IMG/VR virus record: IMGVR_UViG_3300009136_000021 | Span: 1 to 36,701 of that record | Direction: 5' to 3' (one strand) | Origin: a virus | DNA: 36,701 nucleotides | Shown here: positions 24,755 through 31,995 of the stretch, in pieces | How the letters are laid out: each line of letters begins with the position of its first letter | Position numbering within the stretch: position 1 is the stretch's first letter | Notes under the pieces: generated by a model | What the model was told of the DNA's origin: nothing | The model's database searches: none | The model's input: the letters and a program-made list of their open reading frames with translations, nothing else | Made by a program: the position numbers and the translations under genes

Positions 24755-27367
24755 TCAAGTATCCGTGCGTGGTCGGGGGTTCGTAGACCCTGTTCCTGAC
24801 TTGATCTTTGAACGATCAGTTACTGCCTTGAGGCCTGCGATTTTAAGTGCCGTGGCGTTATCCTCGGCATTGATAACCTCGCTGGAAGTGATTTTCATTT
24901 CAGTGCGCTCGTCCTCAGCACGCTCGCGCTCAACCAGCTCTTCGAGACGAGCAGCGTACTCCTGAGCCTTTTGTGCGTCGTCGCGAGCCAAGTCTAGAGC
25001 CTTCTGTCGCTCCTCTGCCTCAAGCTCCATAAACGTTTTCTCGGTGTCATGCTCACGCTGTTCGCGCTTGTCCACCAGAGTCAGTTGCGTACGTTCGCGC
25101 TCTCTTTCGTCTCTTGCCTGATCTGCTTCGCGCTCCTGCTCGATAGCTGCCATCGCATTTGGATCGACCGGTGGCTGTGGCTCTTCGGGCTGGAATTCCT
25201 GCATAGCTTGTTGCAGTTGCTGAATGACCGGCATGATTCCAGATAAGACATTGTCCAGCGCGGGAATTACATCCTGCGACTGGTACGCGAGAGTTTTGTC
25301 CATCTCTTTGCGCACTTCTGGATCGCGCAACTTCATCATTTGCGCAAATTCATCGTCACTCATTCCACTTGCTGTCTGCAGAAGGTCAACGTTGTAAGAG
25401 ACGTAATAGAGCGCCACGTGTTCAATAATGTGCCCCATGAGCATGGGGATATACCGAGGCGCAATTAAGGGATTCATTCCAAGTGCAGGTGATGTCGCGT
25501 AATCGAGATGCACCTGTAAATGCGCCAGATGATCCTGTTCGGGGAATGCGGCCACAGGTCTGCCCATTGACATCGCTGCGTTCTCATTGACGGCGTTTTG
25601 TTCCTCTGGTGTGTCATCGGGTAACAGTAGCTCGTCAGGGTTCGGTATTTTGGTTCGTTCGAGAATGCGCTTCTCGACTTCCTTAATGTTGTAAACCTCC
25701 GGCATCTGCGCGGCACGATCTGCAACGATCTGCAGCTGCGCCATACGCTGAACGTCGGAGAAGATCTCCGGATCTGCAACTGGCATGACGTCGTACGGAG
25801 GATCAAAATCTTTTCGGTAAGCGAGTAGCTGTCCGTGCTCGTCTTTCAGCTCTTCCTCGTCGAGGTACATCCGGTTGATGCGACACAGGATCTCCAGAAC
25901 CTTGTCCATCGCTTGGAACATGCGCAAATGAATTGCGCTGAAGACAGTCATGCCCTCTTCGATCAGTGCGAGGGTCGTGCCAACAGGCATCTGCGTGCTC
26001 TGTTCACCCAGTTTCTCGAAGGTTGTCTGAACTAGCCCACGTCCGAGACCGTCGCAGATACCAAGTAACTCGACCAGTACATTCGACGGTGGGTTGAACG
26101 GCACCGGCATGATCAACTTGCGAATGTCGTCACCAGCTACGCCACCTTCAATCTCGGTGATCGCAGCAACACGCAGCTCCTTGCTCTGCCCACTGAAATT
26201 CGCCCCTTTAAGTCGTATGAGTGTGGGCAGGTTATTCATATGAGCGGAGTCAAGGAGTGCGCGAAGTGCGCCTGTAGCAGCTCCGGACAGGGAACCAATC
26301 ATCTGGCCGAGGCCAACTGATCCAGCCCCACGCCACGGAATGAACGGGAACTCCACGCCCCAGTCCAATTTCAGCTTGTTCTTATCTTCCTCTTCCCAGT
26401 TGCGATTGATCGCGCAGATTTTCTGGGAGGGACCATGAATAGTAATGCGATACGGAGCGTACGTTTTGCCGTCTTCCAACTCGTCGGAGAAGCAATTGAC
26501 TTCGTAGATGTTGTGCAGTCCGTCTTCGTTGTACGCCTGCAGGTTTTCTTTGCCCTCGACTGCATCAGTCGCTTTTTGTGGGCGAGATTCTTCTTCGACG
26601 ACACCAGCTTTGATCATCTCAGGACCGAGGTCCGAATACATGCCGCCATGCACGCGCTGCTTGTACTCAAACTCAGTTATGTGATCAACAAAAGTGACGC
26701 GGTCGGATGTGTAAAAGTTCGAGGCCGCGTAGGGGATGTAAACGTCATCACTAGGCCAGAATGATGGCACGGGACGTTTCTTTTGGTCATCCCAGACGAG
26801 TCGCATGTACTGCGAGCCACCCAGCGGCGTTTGTGACAAGAGCTGTTCCAGCTCTGTGCGAAAGTCGGGCATCTGCTTAATGAACTGCCAGTTCATGTAG
26901 TTCTTGATGCGCTCGCCTTTCTTAAAGCGATCTATCTCAGGATTGTCACCGGGGATATATGATTTGACGGGACCGTTCGGTGGCATCAGCTCCTTGATCG
27001 CACGCGATTGAAAATCAACCACCGCTTCAGTAAGCATGGGATGCACTGCTTTAGATGCACCTTCGAAATCTGCGCCTCCGGGGGTTTCCTTGCCCAGCCC
27101 TGTGCGCTTGATCGCTTCTTCGTAATCCTTCTCCCGTTTCTCGCGGGCTTTTTTGTCGCGCTCGATGTCTTCCATCAAACGGGTTGCGATTTTAGTTTTT
27201 ACGCCTTCTTCAAAATCGTCCGCGATGTTATCGAACCACTCGCGGTTGGGTTTGCCTTCGTCGTCACCCATCTTGATGATGGCACCACCGTCATCAGTGT
27301 CGATGACCTCCTCTTTGGCTTCGGTGAATTTTTCTACTGAGCCGATTTGGTCTTCGGGTGTTGCCAT
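24755..27367 (-). CDS. Portal protein
   Basis: 870 aa, large for a portal but usual for podovirus-like phages with C-terminal extensions. An acidic N-terminus leads to KETPGGADFEGASKAVHPML, then FQSRAIKELMPPNGPVKSYI and LLSQTPLGGSQYMRLVWDDQ, which are typical of this portal group. The clip/stem region contains PFIPWRGAGSVGLGQMIGSL, MPVPFNPPSNVLVELLGICD and QSTQMPVGTTLALIEEGMTV. Residues about 740-850 are a charged coiled coil likely to line the inner barrel. The ATG overlaps the previous stop (TGATG). The portal forms the dodecameric DNA channel and the docking site for terminase. The C-terminus may be extended by frameshift (see findings). Confidence 0.87.
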   Translation of the reverse strand: MATPEDQIGSVEKFTEAKEEVIDTDDGGAIIKMGDDEGKPNREWFDNIADDFEEGVKTKIATRLMEDIERDKKAREKREKDYEEAIKRTGLGKETPGGADFEGASKAVHPMLTEAVVDFQSRAIKELMPPNGPVKSYIPGDNPEIDRFKKGERIKNYMNWQFIKQMPDFRTELEQLLSQTPLGGSQYMRLVWDDQKKRPVPSFWPSDDVYIPYAASNFYTSDRVTFVDHITEFEYKQRVHGGMYSDLGPEMIKAGVVEEESRPQKATDAVEGKENLQAYNEDGLHNIYEVNCFSDELEDGKTYAPYRITIHGPSQKICAINRNWEEEDKNKLKLDWGVEFPFIPWRGAGSVGLGQMIGSLSGAATGALRALLDSAHMNNLPTLIRLKGANFSGQSKELRVAAITEIEGGVAGDDIRKLIMPVPFNPPSNVLVELLGICDGLGRGLVQTTFEKLGEQSTQMPVGTTLALIEEGMTVFSAIHLRMFQAMDKVLEILCRINRMYLDEEELKDEHGQLLAYRKDFDPPYDVMPVADPEIFSDVQRMAQLQIVADRAAQMPEVYNIKEVEKRILERTKIPNPDELLLPDDTPEEQNAVNENAAMSMGRPVAAFPEQDHLAHLQVHLDYATSPALGMNPLIAPRYIPMLMGHIIEHVALYYVSYNVDLLQTASGMSDDEFAQMMKLRDPEVRKEMDKTLAYQSQDVIPALDNVLSGIMPVIQQLQQAMQEFQPEEPQPPVDPNAMAAIEQEREADQARDERERERTQLTLVDKREQREHDTEKTFMELEAEERQKALDLARDDAQKAQEYAARLEELVERERAEDERTEMKITSSEVINAEDNATALKIAGLKAVTDRSKIKSGTGSTNPRPRTDT

Positions 27368-27723
27368 CAGTTGACGCTCCCGTATTTTCCGTGCATGAGG
27401 TCAGCAGCATGCTGAACAATGTTGGCGAACGCACATACGGGGCACCCGGCGTTCTCTTCTACTACTCGGTCAGGACCGAAGATCTCTAGCGCACCCATGT
27501 TGAGCATGTTGCACGCTTCCCAGCAAGGATCCAGCTCGCCTGCAGCGAACTTGGCGTTCAGTTCTTCGGGAGTTTCTGCGATTTGGTCGTCGAGGCCGCG
27601 ATCTTTCAGGGCGAACATCAGCTCTGCCCAGTGGCCTTCGCACCACTTAATGCACTTCAGCTCACTCGCTTCCGGGAGGCTCATAGCAGGTATATCGAGC
27701 AAGACGGCTTCTCTGTCACCCAT
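27367..27723 (-). CDS. Cys-rich hypothetical protein between terminase and portal
   Basis: 118 aa, overlapping the terminase gene by 8 nt and coupled to the portal gene. Cys24/Cys28 (CIKWC), Cys67/Cys71 (CWEAC) and Cys94/Cys97 (CPVC), with several His (31, 105, 111), suggest a metal-binding fold. The C-terminal half, ENAGCPVCAFANIVQHAADL, looks like a zinc-knuckle helix. I do not recognise the family. Position suggests a packaging accessory, perhaps a small-terminase replacement or a nuclease partner, but there is no direct evidence. Confidence 0.7.
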   Translation of the reverse strand: MGDREAVLLDIPAMSLPEASELKCIKWCEGHWAELMFALKDRGLDDQIAETPEELNAKFAAGELDPCWEACNMLNMGALEIFGPDRVVEENAGCPVCAFANIVQHAADLMHGKYGSVN

Positions 27724-29311
27724 AAGGATTCTCTTTCTTCTTCAACCGTCGCTCCGCAATGTCACGTGCACGTGCACGTTCACGATCTTCGGTGGAGTCT
27801 ACCACGGTGAACGGACCAAAGAATTTATCCATGAGCAGTCGCAGGCCTTGGGTGGCTGTGTCGAGCAGATCGTCGCGTTCCGTAGAGCCGGGGCCGACGT
27901 AGGAACAAACTTGTGAAATGAGTGGATCTGCCCATGTTTTAAACTGCCCCGGATTGATATCAGACTCAACTGCCCAGACTCGACCGGCTGCAAACATTGG
28001 GGAGACGTAGTGCAGCCTCGTTAACTTGTCTTCATTACCCGGATTGTAGCCGTGAGTCAAGATGTTCTCTTCCGCGAGCTGCTGTCTGATAGAGATACCG
28101 GAGGCCTTCTCTTCGATCAAAACGATGTCAGCTGGGCGTCCCTGATGTTTTGCGCGCTGACGTTTCGACTTGATTAGCGGCTTTATGATTGGTTCGTCCG
28201 CGTCACCATAGGTGTACGCCATCTCTTTCTTGAGGCGACGCACGAGGTTCGGGAAACCCAGCCAGTCTTCCCATGCGTCGAGCAAGATGACGTGTGGAAT
28301 AGGCGGCTTACCCTCACGTGGTTGCATGAACACGCCCCAGACACTGGACGCTGTCGGGTCGCTCTCCATTTTGCGCTTGTCGTAATTGCGCTCCTTGAAA
28401 GCTGGATCGATGGACATGACGATGAAGCTGAACTTCGGTAAGGGCTTTTCTCTCGGCCAAACGCGCCACTGGCTGCGCTTGACGAACCCTTCCTCTTCCG
28501 GATCCAACACCTCACCGTGAATTTCTTGGCGACCGACGCGCGTGCCTTCGTACTTAGCGATGGACTCGAAGAAGTAGGAGGTCAGGTTCTCCCGGTTCTC
28601 GTACGTGGCACCAACGACGTCCACCGTGCGCTTATCAGTCTGCAATCTGCGCACGAACGGTGTCGGCTTCGGCGTACCCGTTACGCACATGCGGGGATTG
28701 TCACCGAGACGCAGACCAAACATCATGTTGTCCCACGCCTCCTGTGGGTACTTCCACGATGCAATCTCGTCTGACCAGATAGCTGCGTGCTGCGGTCCAC
28801 GTAACCGCTCAGGGGTATCCCCCGCAAACCCACGAATGATCGACCCGTTCTTAAGGGTGATTGAAGGCAGGGCTTGGTTCCGATCATGAATGAGCTGCGG
28901 GGGAATTACTGACATGAGACCCGTAGGTCCCTCGAAGCAGGTGTACCGAACATCATCATGCGTCGGTGACACTACTGCATAGAAACTGGGAAACAACCAC
29001 GCCTGTTCACCGATCCAGTTTGCTCCGGTAAGCGTCTTACCAAAACCACGTCCAGATCTGATGAGCCATATCGGCTTCATCATGTTGATGAATTCTTCGG
29101 GTGGGAGTTGCTTGGCTCGTGCCATCGCTTGCCAGCAGATGCGCCAGCGTAGGAAGTGGAGATCCTCTTCCGAAAACATCTGCAAGATCTCAGCAGTGTC
29201 TTCGGGCAGCTGCTCTCTTATCTCTTCGTCGAGATCATCAAAGTCGAAGTCGTAATCGAATTCGGGGGGCTGATGAACGAGCCCAAAGTTGAGAGAGATA
29301 ACCTGACCCAA
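27716..29311 (-). CDS. terL: Terminase large subunit
   Basis: 531 aa from a TTG at 29311, with AGGAAG about 9 nt upstream. The ATPase domain has Walker A RSGRGFGKT (85-93), Walker B AIWSDE (177-182) and the coupling motif TGTPKP (211-216). The nuclease domain has SIDPAF (Asp302), IVLIEEKASG (Glu400/401) and ERDDLLDTATQG (Asp480/481). These are the full catalytic sets that pump DNA into the capsid and cut concatemers. No small terminase subunit was recognised upstream; the 118-aa Cys-rich gene lies directly downstream. A terminator 50 nt upstream separates terL from the previous gene, so it may have its own phage-type promoter. Confidence 0.93.
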   Translation of the reverse strand: MGQVISLNFGLVHQPPEFDYDFDFDDLDEEIREQLPEDTAEILQMFSEEDLHFLRWRICWQAMARAKQLPPEEFINMMKPIWLIRSGRGFGKTLTGANWIGEQAWLFPSFYAVVSPTHDDVRYTCFEGPTGLMSVIPPQLIHDRNQALPSITLKNGSIIRGFAGDTPERLRGPQHAAIWSDEIASWKYPQEAWDNMMFGLRLGDNPRMCVTGTPKPTPFVRRLQTDKRTVDVVGATYENRENLTSYFFESIAKYEGTRVGRQEIHGEVLDPEEEGFVKRSQWRVWPREKPLPKFSFIVMSIDPAFKERNYDKRKMESDPTASSVWGVFMQPREGKPPIPHVILLDAWEDWLGFPNLVRRLKKEMAYTYGDADEPIIKPLIKSKRQRAKHQGRPADIVLIEEKASGISIRQQLAEENILTHGYNPGNEDKLTRLHYVSPMFAAGRVWAVESDINPGQFKTWADPLISQVCSYVGPGSTERDDLLDTATQGLRLLMDKFFGPFTVVDSTEDRERARARDIAERRLKKKENPYG

Positions 29312-29361
29312 GGGAGGTGCTTCCTATACGGTTGACCAAAGCTGACCTCGCCGAGGGTACA

Positions 29362-29389
29362 GAAAAAAAGAAGGGCTCGCTAGGAGCCC
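29362..29389 (-). terminator. Rho-independent terminator
   Basis: On the minus strand, GGGCTC-CTAGC-GAGCCC (29373-29389) forms a 6-bp stem with a 5-nt loop, followed by TTCTTTTTTT. It overlaps the last codons of the zincin-like gene and closes that transcript before terL. Confidence 0.85.
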
Positions 29390-29910
29390 CGTTCTGCTAA
29401 CACATTGTCGTAGTAGCGTTTCTTCTTCTTCAGCTTCTTCAGTGCGTTCGCCGCGCGCTTCAGTTTCGTCTCCCAGCGCTGGATGTTGGCGTCCACTCTG
29501 CCTGCACGTTCAGCCACAAAGTCCCGCTCCTTCTTGGGCTCCACGTAGGGCTCGTCCATGAGGAACCGCTTCACAATCAGTGCAGCTCCGTTGCGTTCGA
29601 GCCTGAGGTGCTGGTCAGTGTGTGCGCCACCGGTCTTGCGACGCTCGATGAAATGACTCATGTCGTGGTTGATGTCGTGCCAGCCCTGCGCAGGGTTGAC
29701 GGTAAACACTCCACTGTGGAGCCACGTGCGTCGGTTACCTGTACCGATGCGAATCTTCCATCGGAACTTGCTACCGACTTCTTGTTTCCAAAATGCTCGG
29801 ATGTAGTTCATCGCGAGATTCGGATGAACGTTACGTCGTTGCTCCTTGGTCGAGCCTTCTTTCCAGATCGACTCGACTATTCGTTCATACTCCGCTGGTG
29901 TAGCTGTCAT
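29380..29910 (-). CDS. Zincin-like basic protein in its own transcription unit
   Basis: 176 aa from an ATG at 29910 preceded by AAGGAA; a longer frame would run through the promoter. Residues 78-105 contain GWHDINHDMSHFIERRKTGG and then HTDQHLRLE: an HDxSH pair (82-86) plus His97, His101 and Glu105. This spacing recalls HExxH-type metallopeptidases, but with Asp in place of Glu, so activity is uncertain. The C-terminus is a very basic helix (KLKRAANALKKLKKKKRYYD). The gene has its own extended -10 promoter and terminator. It may be a metalloprotease-like moron product; this is inference. Confidence 0.7.
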   Translation of the reverse strand: MTATPAEYERIVESIWKEGSTKEQRRNVHPNLAMNYIRAFWKQEVGSKFRWKIRIGTGNRRTWLHSGVFTVNPAQGWHDINHDMSHFIERRKTGGAHTDQHLRLERNGAALIVKRFLMDEPYVEPKKERDFVAERAGRVDANIQRWETKLKRAANALKKLKKKKRYYDNVLAERGS

Positions 29911-29914
29911 CTTT

Positions 29915-29940
29915 GCGTTCCTTGAATTACACAGGAACGC
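29915..29940 (-). promoter_or_regulatory. Perfect inverted repeat at the 5' end of the zincin-like gene
   Basis: GCGTTCCT and AGGAACGC are perfect 8-bp arms separated by 10 nt. The repeat lies directly after the -10 box, where transcription should begin, and its gene-proximal arm holds the ribosome-binding AAGGAA. It could be an operator or an RNA hairpin that hides the ribosome site. Confidence 0.6.
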
Positions 29941-29941
29941 T

Positions 29942-29950
29942 ATTATAGCA
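29942..29950 (-). promoter_or_regulatory. Extended -10 promoter
   Basis: The minus strand reads TGCTATAAT, a perfect extended -10 (TGn plus TATAAT), downstream of an A/T-rich stretch (CAATTTTTTTCTAGA). No good -35 is seen at 17 bp, which is normal for extended -10 promoters read by host sigma-70. It fires toward the gene at 29380-29910. Confidence 0.65.
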
Positions 29951-29998
29951 CATCTAGAAAAAAATTGTTTTAGCGAAAAAGCGCGCACCCACCCCCAC

Positions 29999-30012
29999 GC
30001 CTCCGAGGAGGC
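29999..30012 (-). terminator. Small hairpin after the Fn3-like gene
   Basis: GCCTC-CTCG-GAGGC forms a short GC stem right after the stop of the 30014 gene. The only T run (TTTTT) comes about 18 nt later, so it is at best a weak terminator. The 100 bases between 29911 and 30013 hold this hairpin, the promoter and the palindrome, and no gene. Confidence 0.35.
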
Positions 30013-30013
30013 C

Positions 30014-30370
30014 TTACTGCAGCACAAAAACGGGCGGCTTGGGATTGGCGAGCGTCACAGTAAAAGGGACGGTGTTGCTAGGATCAGATTCCAGACCTCC
30101 TGTATCAACCGTTGTCGCGTGACAGTTGTGAGGACCAAGCGCGAATGAACCCGCTGGTGCTTCCCATCGTTCGTCTGCGCCCGGTTGATTAGTCTGTTGC
30201 CAGATCGGTGTCGGAGCCCCGTCGCAATAAATGTTGTAACTTGCGATCTCGATGTCAGGCAATGCAGTGCCGTCCTCCCTCTCGGTCGGTGGCGTCCAAG
30301 TGAATGTCTTTTGCACAGTGCCCTGTGCGAACACCAACGAAGAGAGGAGCAGCAGTGCGACGATACGCAC
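30014..30370 (-). CDS. Secreted Fn3-like domain protein
   Basis: About 118 aa. The start is either of two GTG codons (30370 or 30376); 30370 is preferred because it gives a classic signal peptide (RIVALLLLSSLVFAQ) and nearly abuts the upstream stop. The mature part is one fibronectin type III-like beta sandwich: KTFTWTPPTEREDGTALPDI, IASYNIYCDG, GPHNCHATTVDTGGLESDPS and NTVPFTVTL. Two Cys in the mature part could form a disulfide in the periplasm. Such domains mediate binding. Its role could be superinfection exclusion or a virion decoration; neither is shown by the sequence. Confidence 0.68.
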   Translation of the reverse strand: MRIVALLLLSSLVFAQGTVQKTFTWTPPTEREDGTALPDIEIASYNIYCDGAPTPIWQQTNQPGADERWEAPAGSFALGPHNCHATTVDTGGLESDPSNTVPFTVTLANPKPPVFVLQ

Positions 30371-30606
30371 TAACACGTCGAAGCCTTGTCACCATCGATC
30401 TTGCCAGACCCCATGTACTGGAATGGAGGATCAACGAGCGAACCGCTCTCGCAGTAAGTCATCTCACCATCTTCCACGTTCTTGTATATCTCAACGTCAA
30501 CCTTAGCTGCGAAGAAGCCGAGTGCGGGGAAGATCACGAACAACACCACGATGAGTGCGATGAGTCGGTTGATCCAGATTTCTGTTGCTGTCAGATTTGC
30601 AGTCAT
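30370..30606 (-). CDS. Small single-pass membrane protein
   Basis: 78 aa. The hydrophobic segment IWINRLIALIVVLFVIFPAL (residues about 10-32) is followed by a polar domain (KVDVEIYKNVEDGEMTYCES) with two Cys. The ATG overlaps the previous stop (ATGA), and GGAG lies 7 nt upstream. The C-terminal part would be periplasmic if N-in. It forms a small membrane/secreted cluster with the genes on either side. No family was recognised. Confidence 0.68.
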   Translation of the reverse strand: MTANLTATEIWINRLIALIVVLFVIFPALGFFAAKVDVEIYKNVEDGEMTYCESGSLVDPPFQYMGSGKIDGDKASTC

Positions 30607-30770
30607 AATTTTCTCCAGTCTTTCGGCTTGAGATGATCGAACTCAATCCCAACCGTTATTAACGTCAAAACAAATGCCGTCCAGCTTCCCGTCTCAGGCC
30701 AAACAAAAACCCAGATGATGAACAGTTCAAGTGCCCAACGGAGAAGATGTGCGAATCGTAGGTACGTCAT
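30603..30770 (-). CDS. 55-aa membrane protein with two hydrophobic segments
   Basis: A short frame with ATG at 30770 (ATGA overlap with the upstream stop) and TGA overlapping the next ATG. It exactly fills the space between two genes. The sequence starts MTYLRFAHLLRWALELFIIW, continues VFVWPETGSWTAFVLTLITV and ends IEFDHLKPKDWRKL: two hydrophobic segments around a short PETGS turn. It could be a small holin- or pinholin-like protein or an accessory for the adjacent membrane protein. Double coupling makes translation likely. Confidence 0.65.
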   Translation of the reverse strand: MTYLRFAHLLRWALELFIIWVFVWPETGSWTAFVLTLITVGIEFDHLKPKDWRKL

Positions 30771-31444
30771 TGGTCTGTCGTGAACGGTCTGCGTGTGGCC
30801 TCGTCACTTTCCCAACGGAGACTGCCCGCAATATCCGGTCTCATCACAGCATCGACCAGTCCGAAGCCAAGGTCGTTAGGTTCAACCCACGTGGGATCGA
30901 TCAGCTTGTACTCGTCGATCATGACCTGTCGTGCGCCTGACATACCAAGTCTCGGTGCGGCCTCGATGATGTTGCCGCCGATTGATTCAACGTAAAGGTA
31001 TTTGGAGACTCCTTGCAAAGCTGCTGGTAATGCTGGGGCTTCAGTCAGTGCGACATCTTCGACACCGACCCACCGCTGATTCACAGCGTGCGTGTACGGC
31101 TCTGAGTAGGAGCACCATCGTGCAACGTCATCGATGTACTGCGTATACGCATGTCGCCCAGTGAACTGTTCACACCAGAAGTAACCGGGGTTCGCATTCG
31201 GCGCATTGTCCCACGCAGCGAAAGGCCACTCGTCGTACTCGAAGAATCCGCCACGACCTTCACCGAAGATGTTCATCTGCGGACGTACGATCACAGCCGT
31301 CTGCACAGCAGGGCGCGTACCGATAGGTCCGCACGTGTGCCCTAATCGTTCGGCCACTTGCAGTTTGTTGAAGATCCAGCGATCTGCCACAGGAGCTTGA
31401 TGGTAGGCATCGCGTTCGTAAATGTACGGAGGTAGTGTAATCAT
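30767..31444 (-). CDS. Hypothetical virion-like protein
   Basis: 225 aa, aromatic-rich (many Tyr, Trp, Phe). It contains PPYIYERDAYHQAPVADRWI, GFFEYDEWPFAAWDNAPNAN and WVGVEDVALTEAPALPAALQ. There is no signal peptide or known motif. The ATG overlaps the previous stop (ATGA). It belongs to a three-gene block that follows the 1045-aa appendage gene. It may be part of the appendage tip or its assembly; unknown. Confidence 0.68.
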   Translation of the reverse strand: MITLPPYIYERDAYHQAPVADRWIFNKLQVAERLGHTCGPIGTRPAVQTAVIVRPQMNIFGEGRGGFFEYDEWPFAAWDNAPNANPGYFWCEQFTGRHAYTQYIDDVARWCSYSEPYTHAVNQRWVGVEDVALTEAPALPAALQGVSKYLYVESIGGNIIEAAPRLGMSGARQVMIDEYKLIDPTWVEPNDLGFGLVDAVMRPDIAGSLRWESDEATRRPFTTDQ

Positions 31445-31995
31445 GTTTGTACAGCCCTAGCGGTGACTTCCCATTCGGTGAAGTTTGCGGTATCAGCAAT
31501 CTCACGGAGTCTAAAATCTGCAATGCACTGACTCGTACCCGGAGTGTACGCTTTTGCTCCCGGCCTGTTCATTCGCCATGTGATGTCGGTAGCCGAACTG
31601 AGCGTTGTGTACACGCCGACAGCAGCATGTTCGACACTCCACGACCCTGACACGAGGTTGACGCAAGCAACTTCCCACTCCGAAGCAGTGATGACCTGAG
31701 TAGTCCACTCACCTGTATGGTCAACCGGACTGCCTGCATCATCATTGCCCATGAGGATGTCATTCGCAACTGAGTGTCGCTTGTAAATTTCGCGAGCGTC
31801 GAGTGCACCCAGTTCGTTGAACGTAATGCCTGCGTTGCAGATGCCTGAGGCGACAGTGGACTCAATGAACATGTCTGTGGCGAGCGGCACGACCTGTCCA
31901 ATAATAGCCTGCGTACCTGCGGGGAACATATGGAAGTTGCCACGCTGACGGAAGCGCGAAGGCAAAATCAATCTCTTCTTACGAGTTAGGATCAC
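31441..31995 (-). CDS. Hypothetical virion-like protein
   Basis: 184 aa from a GTG at 31995, which forms a GTGA overlap with the upstream stop; a TTG two codons earlier (32001) is the alternative. A basic N-terminus (ILTRKKRLILPSRFRQRGNF) is followed by mostly beta-rich sequence (VPLATDMFIESTVASGICNA, WSVEHAAVGVYTTLSSATDI) and a C-terminal strand region. It lies immediately after the 1045-aa gene. It could be a fibre-tip or attachment protein; unknown. Confidence 0.68.
   Translation of the reverse strand: MILTRKKRLILPSRFRQRGNFHMFPAGTQAIIGQVVPLATDMFIESTVASGICNAGITFNELGALDAREIYKRHSVANDILMGNDDAGSPVDHTGEWTTQVITASEWEVACVNLVSGSWSVEHAAVGVYTTLSSATDITWRMNRPGAKAYTPGTSQCIADFRLREIADTANFTEWEVTARAVQT

Noticed and set aside
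29911-30027. Longer start for the zincin-like gene (TTG at 30027)
   Set aside because: It would run through the extended -10 promoter and the palindrome, and the ATG at 29910 has a good ribosome site.
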